From NCBI RefSeq assembly GCF_000270245.1, contig NC_015635.1:4526001-4590000 (forward strand): a stretch of DNA of 64,000 nt, written 5' to 3'. The notes under the pieces were generated by a model. It was not told where the DNA came from, did no database searches, and saw only the letters and a list, made by a program, of their open reading frames with translations. Below, in pieces: positions 51,753 through 60,226 of this stretch. The first letter of the stretch is position 1, and each line of letters starts with the position of its first letter. The DNA is from Microlunatus phosphovorus NM-1. GTDB taxonomy: Bacteria; Actinomycetota; Actinomycetes; Propionibacteriales; Propionibacteriaceae. Position numbers and translations under genes: made by a program.

Positions 51753-53372
51753 TTGAAGTCTGCCGAGGAGATCATGAAGATTTTGGATGCCTACGACCTG
51801 ACCAGGTCGTTGCGTGATGCCGCCGAGCTGGCGGGGTGTTCGCCGAACACGGTGAAACGCTATGTGGAGGCCCGCGCCGCGGGTGGTGCGGTCGCCGACG
51901 GTGTGGTTCGGCCGCAGCTGATTGATGAGTTTTTGCCGAAGCTGGAGGAGCTGGTCGAGCGTTCCCGCGGGAAGGTCCGCGCGGATGTGGCCCATGACAA
52001 GCTGGTCGCGATGGGCTATGCCGGGTCGGAACGGACCACCCGACGCGCGGTCGCGGAGGCGAAGCAGGCCTACCGTGATGGCCGGTTACGGGTCCACCGG
52101 CCATGGGTCCCGGAGCCGGGGATGTGGCTGCAGTACGACTATGGGCAGGGCCCGATGGTCGCCGGGGTCGCCACGGTGTTGTTCTGCGCGTGGCTGGCCT
52201 GGTCCCGTTTCCGGGTCGTGCTGGCGTTGCGGGACAAGACGCTGCCGAGCGTGTTCGCCGCGTTGGACCAGACGTTCCGGCTGGTGGGTGGGGTGCCGAC
52301 CTATGTGCTGACCGACAATGAGAAGACCGTCACCACCGACCACATCGCCGGGATCCCGGTCCGTAACGCGCAGCTGGTCGCGTGGGCGGCTCATTACGCG
52401 GTGACCGTGCACACCTGTGTGCCGGCGGATCCGGCGTCGAAGGGTGGCAGCGAGGCCAGTGTGCGGGTCAGCAAGGCTGATCTGGTGCCGACGGAGGCGA
52501 ACCTGCTGCCCGAGTACGCCTCGTTCGCTGAGCTGCGGAAGGCCTGTGGAGTGTTCCAGACCGGAGTCAACGCCCGCCCGCACCGGATCACCCGGCGGCC
52601 ACCGGTGGAGATGTTGGCCGAGGAACGGGCCCGGCTGCATCCGGTCGCCGCTGTCCCTTACACGGTGGCGTTCGGCACGACCCGGATCGTGCCGGCGAAC
52701 ACGCCGATGGTCACTTTCGAGGGCGGCCAGTACTCGGTGCCTTACCGGCTGGCCGGCCCCGATGGGGAGCCTTTCGGCGGGACCAGCCTGCTGGGCAAGA
52801 CGGTGTGGGTCCGCGGCTATGGGGTCGGCGGAGTCGATGAGCAGGTCGTGATCACCTATGTCGACCCGGCCCGGGGGCCGGTCGAGATCGCCCGGCACGA
52901 CCGCACCCGTCCCGGCAGCCCCCGGGTCGACGACAGCCATTTCCCGCCCGCCCCGGCCGGGCCGCTGGACCGGGCCCCGAAAGCGAAGAACCCGGCGGAG
53001 TCAGCGTTCCTCGCCCTCGGCGACGGGGCGGTGCTGTGGCTGCGCGAGGCAGCAGCTGCCGGCACGGGCAAGATGCGGGTCAAGATGGCCCAGGCCGTCG
53101 ATCTGTCCCGCCTGTTCGACGCCCGCGACGTGGACTGGGCACTCGGCCACGCCGCCGTCCACGGCCGGTTCGCCGAGGCCGACCTGGCCTCCATCCTCGA
53201 CCACCACGCCCGCCACCCCCGACCCGACCAGCCGTCGGCGGCGCGTCGTGCCGGCGACCAGCACTCCCTGGCCCAGGGCACCCTCAGCTGGGCACAACTC
53301 GGCCAACCCGTCACCAACAGCCAGGTGATGACCAGCAGCCCGGTGACCAGCAGTCAGGGGGTTGGCCGATGA
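51753..53372 (+). CDS. istA: IS21-family transposase IstA
   Basis: TTG 51753 follows GAGGAAGGGATGAG, the best ribosome site; 539 residues. N-terminal helix-turn-helix (SLRDAAELAGCSPNTVKRYV), then an rve core with WLQYDYGQGP (Asp), VLTDNEK (Asp) and SKGGSEASVRVSK (Glu). Overlaps istB by ATGA. Intact; the element may be mobile. Confidence 0.92.
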   Translation: MKSAEEIMKILDAYDLTRSLRDAAELAGCSPNTVKRYVEARAAGGAVADGVVRPQLIDEFLPKLEELVERSRGKVRADVAHDKLVAMGYAGSERTTRRAVAEAKQAYRDGRLRVHRPWVPEPGMWLQYDYGQGPMVAGVATVLFCAWLAWSRFRVVLALRDKTLPSVFAALDQTFRLVGGVPTYVLTDNEKTVTTDHIAGIPVRNAQLVAWAAHYAVTVHTCVPADPASKGGSEASVRVSKADLVPTEANLLPEYASFAELRKACGVFQTGVNARPHRITRRPPVEMLAEERARLHPVAAVPYTVAFGTTRIVPANTPMVTFEGGQYSVPYRLAGPDGEPFGGTSLLGKTVWVRGYGVGGVDEQVVITYVDPARGPVEIARHDRTRPGSPRVDDSHFPPAPAGPLDRAPKAKNPAESAFLALGDGAVLWLREAAAAGTGKMRVKMAQAVDLSRLFDARDVDWALGHAAVHGRFAEADLASILDHHARHPRPDQPSAARRAGDQHSLAQGTLSWAQLGQPVTNSQVMTSSPVTSSQGVGR

Positions 53373-54178
53373 CCGCCACCACCACTGCCGCGGTCCCGAA
53401 AGCCGGGGCACCGCTACCGCCGCCGCTGCCGGCCGATGTCGAGCAGCTGCTGCGGCGGATGCGGCTGCCCCATATCCGCCGCGCCGCGCCGGAGGTGATC
53501 GCCACCGCCCGAGCACAACGCTGGGAACCGGTCGAGGTGCTGCGGATCCTGCTCGCCGAGGAAGTCGCCGGCCGGGAACGCTCCGCCCTGGCCACCCGCC
53601 GCACCGCGGCCGGGTTCCCCACCGGCAAGACCTTCGGCGGCTGGGACCCCCAGTTGTCGTCGATCCCAGCACCAACCCAGCAAGCGCTACGCACCCTGGA
53701 ATGGATCGGCCGCCGCGAGAACCTCGTCGTCTGCGGACCGTCGGGCACCGGGAAGACGTTCCTGCTCGAAGCACTCGGCCAGCACGCCGTCGAACAAGGA
53801 CTACGAGTCGCCTGGTTCACCCTGGAAGACCTCGGGGTGCTGCTGCGCCGGCACCGCGCCGACGACACCGTCACCAAAGCGATCGCCCGGGTGCTACGGG
53901 CCGACCTGATCGTGGTCGACGACATCGGGCTGCTCCCGGTCGCCGCCGACGCCACCGAGGGCCTCTACCGGCTGGTCGACGCCGGCTACGAGAAACGCTC
54001 CATCGCGATCTCGTCGAACCTGCACCCAGCAGCCTTCGACGAGCTCATGCCCAAGACCCTGGCCACCGCCACCGTCGACCGGCTCCTCCACCACGCCCAC
54101 ATCTGCCAGACCACCGGCGACTCGGTCCGCCTCACCCAAGCACTCGCCGGCCAGGGGGTGAACCCCTTGAGCAGCTGA
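53369..54178 (+). CDS. istB: IS21-family helper ATPase IstB
   Basis: 269 residues, AAA+ ATPase that assists IstA. Walker A GPSGTGKTF and Walker B LIVVDDIGLL are intact, with arginine finger region VDRLLHHAHI. ATG 53369 overlaps the istA stop, ensuring coupled translation. Confidence 0.95.
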   Translation: MTATTTAAVPKAGAPLPPPLPADVEQLLRRMRLPHIRRAAPEVIATARAQRWEPVEVLRILLAEEVAGRERSALATRRTAAGFPTGKTFGGWDPQLSSIPAPTQQALRTLEWIGRRENLVVCGPSGTGKTFLLEALGQHAVEQGLRVAWFTLEDLGVLLRRHRADDTVTKAIARVLRADLIVVDDIGLLPVAADATEGLYRLVDAGYEKRSIAISSNLHPAAFDELMPKTLATATVDRLLHHAHICQTTGDSVRLTQALAGQGVNPLSS

Positions 54179-54388
54179 ACCAAGGCCGGACGGTGGCCAA
54201 CCCCGGGCAGAACCCATGGCCACCACCGTGCACTTCTCGTGACCGCCACCGGTCAGCCATCAAGACCGCCAGTGGTCAAGTTCTGCTGGCCCTTGACACC
54301 TGGCTAGGCATGAAGCATCCCCGCTCGTCAGATCTGCGTTGACAGGGTGTCGAGGTGCGTACGGGACCCGAACGGTCCGGCCACGTTC

Positions 54389-54415
54389 TCAGAGCGTGCC
54401 CAGGCGACGCTCTGA
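54389..54415. other. hairpin between IS21 and the lysin-nuclease gene
   Basis: TCAGAGCGT-GCCCAGGCG-ACGCTCTGA, nine-base perfect stem. No T-run follows. It may be an old terminator or an RNA structure in the leader of the following gene; 54299-54524 otherwise shows no gene. Confidence 0.4.
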
Positions 54416-54524
54416 CCGCCCCGTTCTCGTATCACGCGCGGCTCAATGCGCACCTACAACCAGCCACGCCCGCTGCCCGCGCGGCCTATAGGTGGCTGGT
54501 CAGCCCAATCGACAGGAGACCATC

Positions 54525-54563
54525 ATGGCGACCAACCAGCTCGACGGGAGGCATTCCCGATGA
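54525..54563 (+). CDS. 12-codon leader ORF
   Basis: ATG 54525 is preceded by GGAGACC with strong spacing and the frame reads MATNQLDGRHSR before TGA 54561-54563. Its stop overlaps the ATG of the lysin-nuclease gene (ATGA), which also has its own GGGAGG. Such a short reading frame with a good ribosome site and coupled stop is typical of translational control or of a vestigial gene end. Confidence 0.5.
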   Translation: MATNQLDGRHSR

Positions 54564-56356
54564 GTGTCACATCGAACCTCACTGAGTGGGACGCAGGTGC
54601 CCGTCAATGCGTCATCGAGGCCGACCAGTTGCTCCCCGGATTCTCCTGGGGCACCTACAACGGCCACCACCCCCGCCAGGGCCTCGCCGCCGACGCCATG
54701 GTCCCCTCCTGGTCCACCCCTGCCGGACGACGGCGCGGCCAGGAACTCGCAGATTGGATCTGGGTGAACCGGGCCCGCCTGGGCATCTGGTACGTGATCT
54801 TCGACGGCCGGATCATCAGCACGACCCGACCCGAGCAAGGCTGGATCCGCTACTTCGACGCCGACAGCCAGGACCCTTCGAGGTCCCACAAGAACCACGT
54901 CCACGTCTCGTGGAAGTCCGCTCCCGCGATCTCCGTCGTGTGGACTGATCGACTCGTTTCCGGTGTCACGAACTCCGATAGCGTCCGGCTCGTCCAACGC
55001 GCCCTCGGCATCCCACAGACCGGCGCCTACGACGCGGCCACCCTCGCGGCGGCAACGGCCTTCCAGGCGTCGCTGGGCGACACCAGGGACGGCGAGTTGG
55101 GGCCGCTCCAGACGATCGCGCTACTCAATCGCGCCAAGATCCGGGCGACAATCCGTACCGATTCCTCCGGCGCCGTCGACCAACCGGTGCCGTCCACGCC
55201 ACCCCTGGTCGTCCAGGTGGTTGAGTATCCGATGCCGACCTCCGGTCGCCTCTACCTCGACCGGATCAATCAGGATGTCACCAACTCCGATACCGTCGCC
55301 TACCTCCAGACGTGGCTGGCAATGGCCCTCGGGATCTCTTTGCCTCGCACCGGTGACTACGACGCAGCCACCCTCGCCGCGGCCACGCGATTTCAGCGGG
55401 ACGTGCTCCGCGACAACCCCGAGTTCTGCGACGGGATCTTGGGGCTCAAGCAAGTGATCGCCCTTGCGACGAAGGTCGGCGCGACCAACGGCATCACGAT
55501 CTGGCGCGATTCCTCCGCCGGTGGGAGCCAGCTCTGGCCCAAGCCGAACGTCCAGCCCAGAATCGAACCGACCCAGCCGGAGCCTGTTCGCCCCCGCATC
55601 ACCGTTGCCGGACTGAATGTGCTGCGTCGCACCGACCGGGAGTCCGGCAAGAAGCGGCTTACCTGGCGGCAGCGGCTGCCGGGGCTGATTGACGCGCTCA
55701 AGTCCGCCAGACCGGACCTCGTGCTGCTCCAAGAACTGGACAAGAAGACTGCTGCCGATATCGCCAATGGACTCGGCTCCGGTTGGTTCTATCACCGTGA
55801 GCGCGGCATTGGCGTCATGTGGCGGCAGGATGTGCTCGAGCGGGCCGATCAGCCGATCAGCAAGCTCTACAGCGACAATGACAACCGGTACGTCACCTCC
55901 GTGCCGCTGCGACACAAGGCATCCGGGCTCAGATTCTGGGCCGACGTGACCCATCTCGAGAATGAGAGCGACCCCAACACCGATGGGCCCGCCGCCCGCC
56001 GACTCCAAACCCGGGAGTTCTGCGCAGCCACCAAGAACGGAGCCCGGATCATGGGCGCCGATCTCAACGATGCCACGGCTGCGCGAGCCAACCCGAACGC
56101 GGAGCAGGCCAAGAAACCCCGCCCCATGCTCGCCGCCGCCAACTGGACCCTCCTCAGCCAGGTCCGCACCACGGTGCCCAACGGCAAGCTCAAATCTCAT
56201 TGGGGCGGTCGCAAGACCGACAGCGCGGTCAACGGCGCCTGGATCGACGACCTCGGCGCCAAGGGCGACATCCGAATCATCTCCGGTCGCCTCATCCGGA
56301 CCGACCCCACCCGCTGCAGCGACCACCATCTACTCGCCGCGGAGTGCGAGCTCTGA
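54560..56356 (+). CDS. peptidoglycan-hydrolase-like / DNase I-like (EEP) fusion protein
   Basis: 598 residues; ATG 54560 has GGGAGG eight bases upstream. N-terminal 120 residues resemble the M15/ARB_07466-type lysin domain: H36/H37 with D45 (HHPRQGLAADAM) and HVHV at 113-116 supply metal ligands. Two peptidoglycan-binding-1-like repeats follow (GxYDAATLAAATxFQ at about 150 and 280). The C-terminal 250 residues are an exonuclease/endonuclease/phosphatase (EEP) domain with all catalytic motifs: LNV, LQELD (about 388-392), DVTHLE, GADLND and SDHH (about 585). No signal peptide. Possible phage-type lysin with a nuclease or a delivered toxin. Confidence 0.75.
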   Translation: MSVTSNLTEWDAGARQCVIEADQLLPGFSWGTYNGHHPRQGLAADAMVPSWSTPAGRRRGQELADWIWVNRARLGIWYVIFDGRIISTTRPEQGWIRYFDADSQDPSRSHKNHVHVSWKSAPAISVVWTDRLVSGVTNSDSVRLVQRALGIPQTGAYDAATLAAATAFQASLGDTRDGELGPLQTIALLNRAKIRATIRTDSSGAVDQPVPSTPPLVVQVVEYPMPTSGRLYLDRINQDVTNSDTVAYLQTWLAMALGISLPRTGDYDAATLAAATRFQRDVLRDNPEFCDGILGLKQVIALATKVGATNGITIWRDSSAGGSQLWPKPNVQPRIEPTQPEPVRPRITVAGLNVLRRTDRESGKKRLTWRQRLPGLIDALKSARPDLVLLQELDKKTAADIANGLGSGWFYHRERGIGVMWRQDVLERADQPISKLYSDNDNRYVTSVPLRHKASGLRFWADVTHLENESDPNTDGPAARRLQTREFCAATKNGARIMGADLNDATAARANPNAEQAKKPRPMLAAANWTLLSQVRTTVPNGKLKSHWGGRKTDSAVNGAWIDDLGAKGDIRIISGRLIRTDPTRCSDHHLLAAECEL

Positions 56357-56391
56357 CCCGCTGAGTCAGGGCTCGCCGGCCCACTTCCGGC

Positions 56392-56682
56392 TCACGCGCT
56401 GACTCGTTCTCCCGCCATGCTCCGCGCTACCGCCACTTCCCGTACGTCTTCATCATCGCGGTGGCTCTGCGCGGCGACCTCTGCCGACTCCGGCAAGGCC
56501 ACTCGCGGAGTGCAGACCGGATCAGGCACCTGCCCGAGACCGTCGGCGCGGTCCAGCGTCGAATATTCCGGTGTTGGATCCTCGGCCACCCAACTGGTGA
56601 AGAAGCGGCGCAGATAGGCGCGCACACGTCCGCCACGGCTCGCCGGGTCGCCCTCCTGGGCCACGGTCTCAAGACTCGACAT
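56392..56682 (-). CDS. small hypothetical protein
   Basis: 96 residues, ATG 56682 with GGAGGAG seven bases upstream, so genuinely translated in all likelihood. Sequence is charged and without a recognised family. It starts with SSLETVAQEGDPASRGGRVRA; the tail is acidic-basic mixed. Upstream lie the 21-base direct repeats at 56726-56757. Confidence 0.5.
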   Translation of the reverse strand: MSSLETVAQEGDPASRGGRVRAYLRRFFTSWVAEDPTPEYSTLDRADGLGQVPDPVCTPRVALPESAEVAAQSHRDDEDVREVAVARSMAGERVSA

Positions 56683-56725
56683 CGTAGGACTCCTCCGCGG
56701 AGGTCCTTAGTGGACCACCGCTGAT

Positions 56726-56757
56726 ACTCCCCCGAGTCTGCTGAAAACTCCCCCGAG
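56726..56757 (-). promoter_or_regulatory. two ACTCCCCCGAG repeats, 21 bp apart
   Basis: ACTCCCCCGAG at 56726-56736 and 56747-56757; on the minus strand CTCGGGGGAGT twice. The period of 21 is two helical turns, so a dimeric activator or repressor could bind on one DNA face. It lies 44 bases upstream of the ATG 56682 gene. Confidence 0.5.
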
Positions 56758-56876
56758 CCTTGACGCAATCCAGACGGAGTTCGTCCGAATTGCTCTCCTA
56801 GTGTGCCATGGCGATCGCACACTGACCAGTCCTTGACTCTGGTGATTCGCGCAACCCGTAGCGGGGTCAGGGCTGC

Positions 56877-58310
56877 TCAGACGCGGCTGAACTCCGCCTT
56901 GCCGGTTGCCCAGTCTGCCGAGATGAGCCGCAGGCTGACTTCGGCACCCAACGGCAGATCCGGCCCGCTGACACGCGCCTGCACGGCCGGGTCGGCCACC
57001 AGCACGATGCCGCGCTTACCCTTCGACTCCACGTCGACAACGGTCCCGGTGAACTGCTCACCGACTCGGTCGTGCAACAGTGACACCTCGACCAAGTCCA
57101 CGACCGCCCGCTCGTACTTCTTCGCGCGGGACTCGGCTGCTGTCATCAACTCAGGGAGCTCCGGCAGGGCCGCCCGGGTCCAATCGGGCACCGGCTCGCC
57201 CGCCGCCAGTGCCAGGCAGATCTCGCCGACGAATCGATCGATCAGCCGACGCAACGGCGCCGTCGCGTGCGCATAGTCGGTGGCCAGTGCCGCATGCCGA
57301 GTCTGCCCCGGCACGGTGCCGTCGAAGGCCGCGTAGCCAGCCCCACGAAACAGTTCGGTGCAGGCGTTCAGCATGGCCGCGTGCGGAGCGATGACCGGGT
57401 CAAGACTGCGTACGAACTCCGGGTAGGACTGCTGATCGGGCCAACTGATCTGGAGCGCATCGGCGGTGCGCCTGAGTCGCTGCAACGCGGTGGCTTCCGC
57501 CGGTGGCAGGGTACGCAGGATGCCGATCCGACCGGCCAGCATCAACCGCGCGGCCGCGATCCCGGTGAGCAGCGAGATCTGCGCATTGAAGCCCTCGACC
57601 GGCAGGGTTGCTCGATAGCTCAAGGTGTATTGCCCACGATCGTCGACGCCGACCTCCTGGGTCGGAATCTGCAGGCTCACGCCGCCACGGTCTCGTTCGC
57701 GTTCCTCCCGCAGTCGTCCGACCTCGACGAGCAGAGCCAGGGTGCTCCGTGCGGCTCCCCCATCGACCTCACGTTGGGCCTGCTCGTACGTCAGCTGCTC
57801 CCGACTCCGGACGAGGGCGCGCACCACCGTGGCCTCCATCAACTCGCCGTCGTGATCGAGCCGGAGGGTCCACAGCAGGGCCGGGCGGTCCTGATCCGGA
57901 AGCAGACTGGCCGCTCCTTCGCTGAGCACCGGTGGATGGAGCGGCGTACGTAGGTCGGGGGCATAGAAGGTGAGCCCTCGATGCCGCGCCTCGACATCGA
58001 TCGGATCTCCGGCCGCGACGAAAGACGCCACCGCGGCGATCGCATACGAGACCTGGTAGCCCTGCCCGCTGCGCGCGATGTGCAGAGCCTGATCGAGATC
58101 CCTCGATCCCGGCGGGTCGATGGTCACCAACTCGAGATCGGTCCGGTCGAGAGCCGGCCGACGGGCACGCGACGCAGCCCGCTCGGCGGCCGCGGTCACC
58201 GACGGCGGGAGTTGCGCCGGGATCTCGAGCCGCGCTCGCAAGGCGGCGAGCGCTTCCTGCAAGGTCGTCGGAGTGTCAGTCGTCGGCAGCGCTACGATGC
58301 GAGCTGGCAT
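56877..58310 (-). CDS. RNase II/R-family exoribonuclease
   Basis: 477 residues. The RNB catalytic domain is complete: DPPGSRDLDQALHI holds the Asp residues that bind two metal ions, followed by YAIAAVASFVAAGDPID and a C-terminal S1-like part. N-terminal cold-shock modules of RNase II/R are missing, so it is a short form. ATG 58310 is six bases after TAGGTT, hence leaderless. Degrades RNA from the 3-prime end. Confidence 0.9.
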   Translation of the reverse strand: MPARIVALPTTDTPTTLQEALAALRARLEIPAQLPPSVTAAAERAASRARRPALDRTDLELVTIDPPGSRDLDQALHIARSGQGYQVSYAIAAVASFVAAGDPIDVEARHRGLTFYAPDLRTPLHPPVLSEGAASLLPDQDRPALLWTLRLDHDGELMEATVVRALVRSREQLTYEQAQREVDGGAARSTLALLVEVGRLREERERDRGGVSLQIPTQEVGVDDRGQYTLSYRATLPVEGFNAQISLLTGIAAARLMLAGRIGILRTLPPAEATALQRLRRTADALQISWPDQQSYPEFVRSLDPVIAPHAAMLNACTELFRGAGYAAFDGTVPGQTRHAALATDYAHATAPLRRLIDRFVGEICLALAAGEPVPDWTRAALPELPELMTAAESRAKKYERAVVDLVEVSLLHDRVGEQFTGTVVDVESKGKRGIVLVADPAVQARVSGPDLPLGAEVSLRLISADWATGKAEFSRV

Positions 58311-58432
58311 GAGCGCAACCTACCTCTCCCTCACCCGTCGCGAACGGCAGAGCAGCAAGTGACGACCAACCGTGCGAGAGCTTGGGTGCGAAGTCGCACC
58401 AGGACTTTCACCAGTCCGGCAGGATCCCTTCG

Positions 58433-59176
58433 TCAGATCCCGGACTGATCGGTCCGGACCAGGATCCGGCCGCACTCCTCGCAGCGCAGCACCTCGTCCG
58501 CTGCCGCAGCAGCGAATGCGCGCAGGTCGGCCGCATTCACCTCCAGACGACAACCGGTGCAGCGACGCTGAACCAGTTCGGCGGCGCCGACGCCACCGTG
58601 CCCGGTGGCGATCTTGGAATAGAGAGCCAACAGGTCGGCCGGCAACTGGGGCGTCAGGGCCTCGCGGTCCTGGCGACGGGCCGTGGCGTCGGACTCGATC
58701 ACAGCTAGCTGCTCATCGCGTCGCACGGTCGCCGTCAGCTTCCGCTCGGCCAATTCGGCGGCCTCGGCCTGTCGCCGGTCCCGGGTGGCGATCGCCTCCT
58801 CCAGTGCCTCCATCACCTCCAGTTCGGCGTCCTCGAGATCGCTGATCCGCTTTTTCAGATGCTCGACCTCCTCGATCATGGAGTTGAGCGCCTTGGGATC
58901 GGCGATCGTGCCGTCAGCGATCCGCTGCTGGTTGCGGGCGAGTCGTTGCCGGACCGGTTCGAGGTCGGCCTCAGCTCGTTCCTGGTCGGCCTCCAGGTCG
59001 CTGACCGCGGTCTGTGCGGCGACCAGGGCGTCGTCGAGTTCCTCCGACTCCACCGTGAGGCGCTGCAGCTCGCCGTGCTCCGGCAGCGTACGGCGTCGGT
59101 GCGCGAGCTGGATCAGCGCGCTGTCGAGCGTCTGGACCTGCAACAACAGCTTCTGGGCGTCCGTACTGGCCTTGAT
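58433..59176 (-). CDS. coiled-coil protein with C-terminal zinc ribbon, apparent ATC start
   Basis: The homologues start with MKA or VKA; here the matching codon is ATC (59176-59174) followed by AAG GCC, and AGGAGG ends five bases upstream. A TTG at 59215 (13 codons earlier) has no such site. From 59176 the protein has 247 residues: a long coiled coil (residues about 20-180) and a C4 zinc ribbon (CTGC, CEEC). The family includes M. tuberculosis Rv2229c. Role unknown; it probably acts with RNA or protein. Confidence 0.75.
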   Translation of the reverse strand: MKASTDAQKLLLQVQTLDSALIQLAHRRRTLPEHGELQRLTVESEELDDALVAAQTAVSDLEADQERAEADLEPVRQRLARNQQRIADGTIADPKALNSMIEEVEHLKKRISDLEDAELEVMEALEEAIATRDRRQAEAAELAERKLTATVRRDEQLAVIESDATARRQDREALTPQLPADLLALYSKIATGHGGVGAAELVQRRCTGCRLEVNAADLRAFAAAAADEVLRCEECGRILVRTDQSGI

Positions 59177-59390
59177 GATGACCTCCTGGATAGGCGCGGA
59201 CCAAGGTGTGCCCAACCCTATTCCCCACGCCTGCCATCACGCGCGAATGCTCGAAGTCGGTGGTTGGGGCCGCCTTCTTGGCACCGCGGTTCGTCATTCG
59301 TCTCCTCCGCTGACCTGACTCCGCCGCCACACCAGTGGCCTATTCCGACTTCGGGTTGGAGTCTTGGGAGCGCAGCCTCACAGCGAGTGA

Positions 59391-59650
59391 CGACCCGTCG
59401 CGGGCGGCCGTGAGGCGGAGCGAGGGCTCCGTCTGGACTGAGGAGAGAGCAAACACGCTCTTTCGTTTGCGAACGACGAAGGAAGACGGAGTCCTGGGAG
59501 CGCAGCCTCACAGCGAGCGACGACCCGTCGCGAGCGGCCGTGAGGCGAAGCGAGGGCTCCGTCTGGACTGAGGAGAGAGCAAACACGCTCTTTCGTTTGC
59601 GAACGACGAAGGAAGACGGAGTCCTGGGAGCGCAGCCTCACAGCGAGCGA
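59391..59650. repeat. 130 bp tandem repeats, two near-identical units
   Basis: Units 59391-59520 and 59521-59650 differ at about two positions. Same family as 37131-37388 and 38834-39010: CGGCCGTGAGGCGGAGCGAG at one end and GGGAGCGCAGCCTCACAGCG at the other. An inner stem AGCAAACACG/CGTTTGC replaces the AACGAGCGACACG part of the first cluster. It lies between two minus-strand genes; the interval 59216-59390 holds only a flank of the array. Confidence 0.85.
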
Positions 59651-59653
59651 CGA

Positions 59654-60226
59654 CTACACAGCATTCCAGCGCAGCATGGCTGGTCGATCCTTCTCCTCAC
59701 CCAGGATGGAGATGGTTCCGGTGTCGAGCGGGAAGTGTGCGCCCCACATCAGATCCAGTCCGAGCCAGCGTACGGCGAGCGCCCGCAAGGCGTGTCCATG
59801 ACTGAAGCAGACCGCCCGCTCCACGCCGGCATGCCGGATCCGCTCGATGACTCGGTCCAGCCGCTCGCTCACCTGACCGTGGGTCTCGCCGCCAGGCGTC
59901 GGGTGGGTGAAGATCGTCCAGCCCGGATCGGACTCGTGGATCTGCGCGCTGGTCAGCCCCTCGTACTCGCCATAGAACCACTCAGCCAAATCCTCGCTGA
60001 TCTCCGGCTGGTACGCACCCGAGAAGCCCGCCAGCTCGGCGGTCCGCCGGGCTCGCTGCCGCGGACTGGACAGGATCAGCTCGAAGGAGCTCGGATCCAA
60101 GTGCCCTCGCAATGACTCGGCCTGACGAACCCCGTTCGAGGTGAGCCCGAGATCGGTGACCGAGGTATGCCGACCGCTGGCGCTCCACGTCGTCTCCCCG
60201 TGCCGCACCAGATACAGCTCAGTCAT
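59654..60226 (-). CDS. histidine phosphatase (phosphoglycerate-mutase family)
   Basis: 190 residues, ATG 60226. Signature LVRHGET at residues 6-12 holds the catalytic His; SPRQRARRT and FSHGHALRALAV hold the second arginine and histidine. Cleaves a phosphate ester; the substrate may be a phosphosugar or a nucleotide-type cobalamin precursor, unknown. Overlaps the upstream acyltransferase-domain gene by 8 bases. Confidence 0.88.
   Translation of the reverse strand: MTELYLVRHGETTWSASGRHTSVTDLGLTSNGVRQAESLRGHLDPSSFELILSSPRQRARRTAELAGFSGAYQPEISEDLAEWFYGEYEGLTSAQIHESDPGWTIFTHPTPGGETHGQVSERLDRVIERIRHAGVERAVCFSHGHALRALAVRWLGLDLMWGAHFPLDTGTISILGEEKDRPAMLRWNAV

Larger units (their letters stand above)
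51557..54298 (+). mobile_element. IS21-family insertion sequence
   Basis: 2742 bases with imperfect terminal inverted repeats (TGTCAGCGGCCACGAGAA at left; complement of TGTCAAGGGCCAGCAGAA at right) and internal repeated sub-sites (GGCGGCCATGAGAACTGAACG-like). Flanked by a perfect 6-base duplication CCTGGC (51551-51556 and 54299-54304). Inserted 30 bases downstream of the RNase P RNA. Confidence 0.95.

Noticed and set aside
54446-54559. Upstream extension of the lysin-nuclease protein
   Set aside because: The frame is open but ATG 54560 has GGGAGG at good spacing and the leader ORF stops there; residues before it look non-coding.
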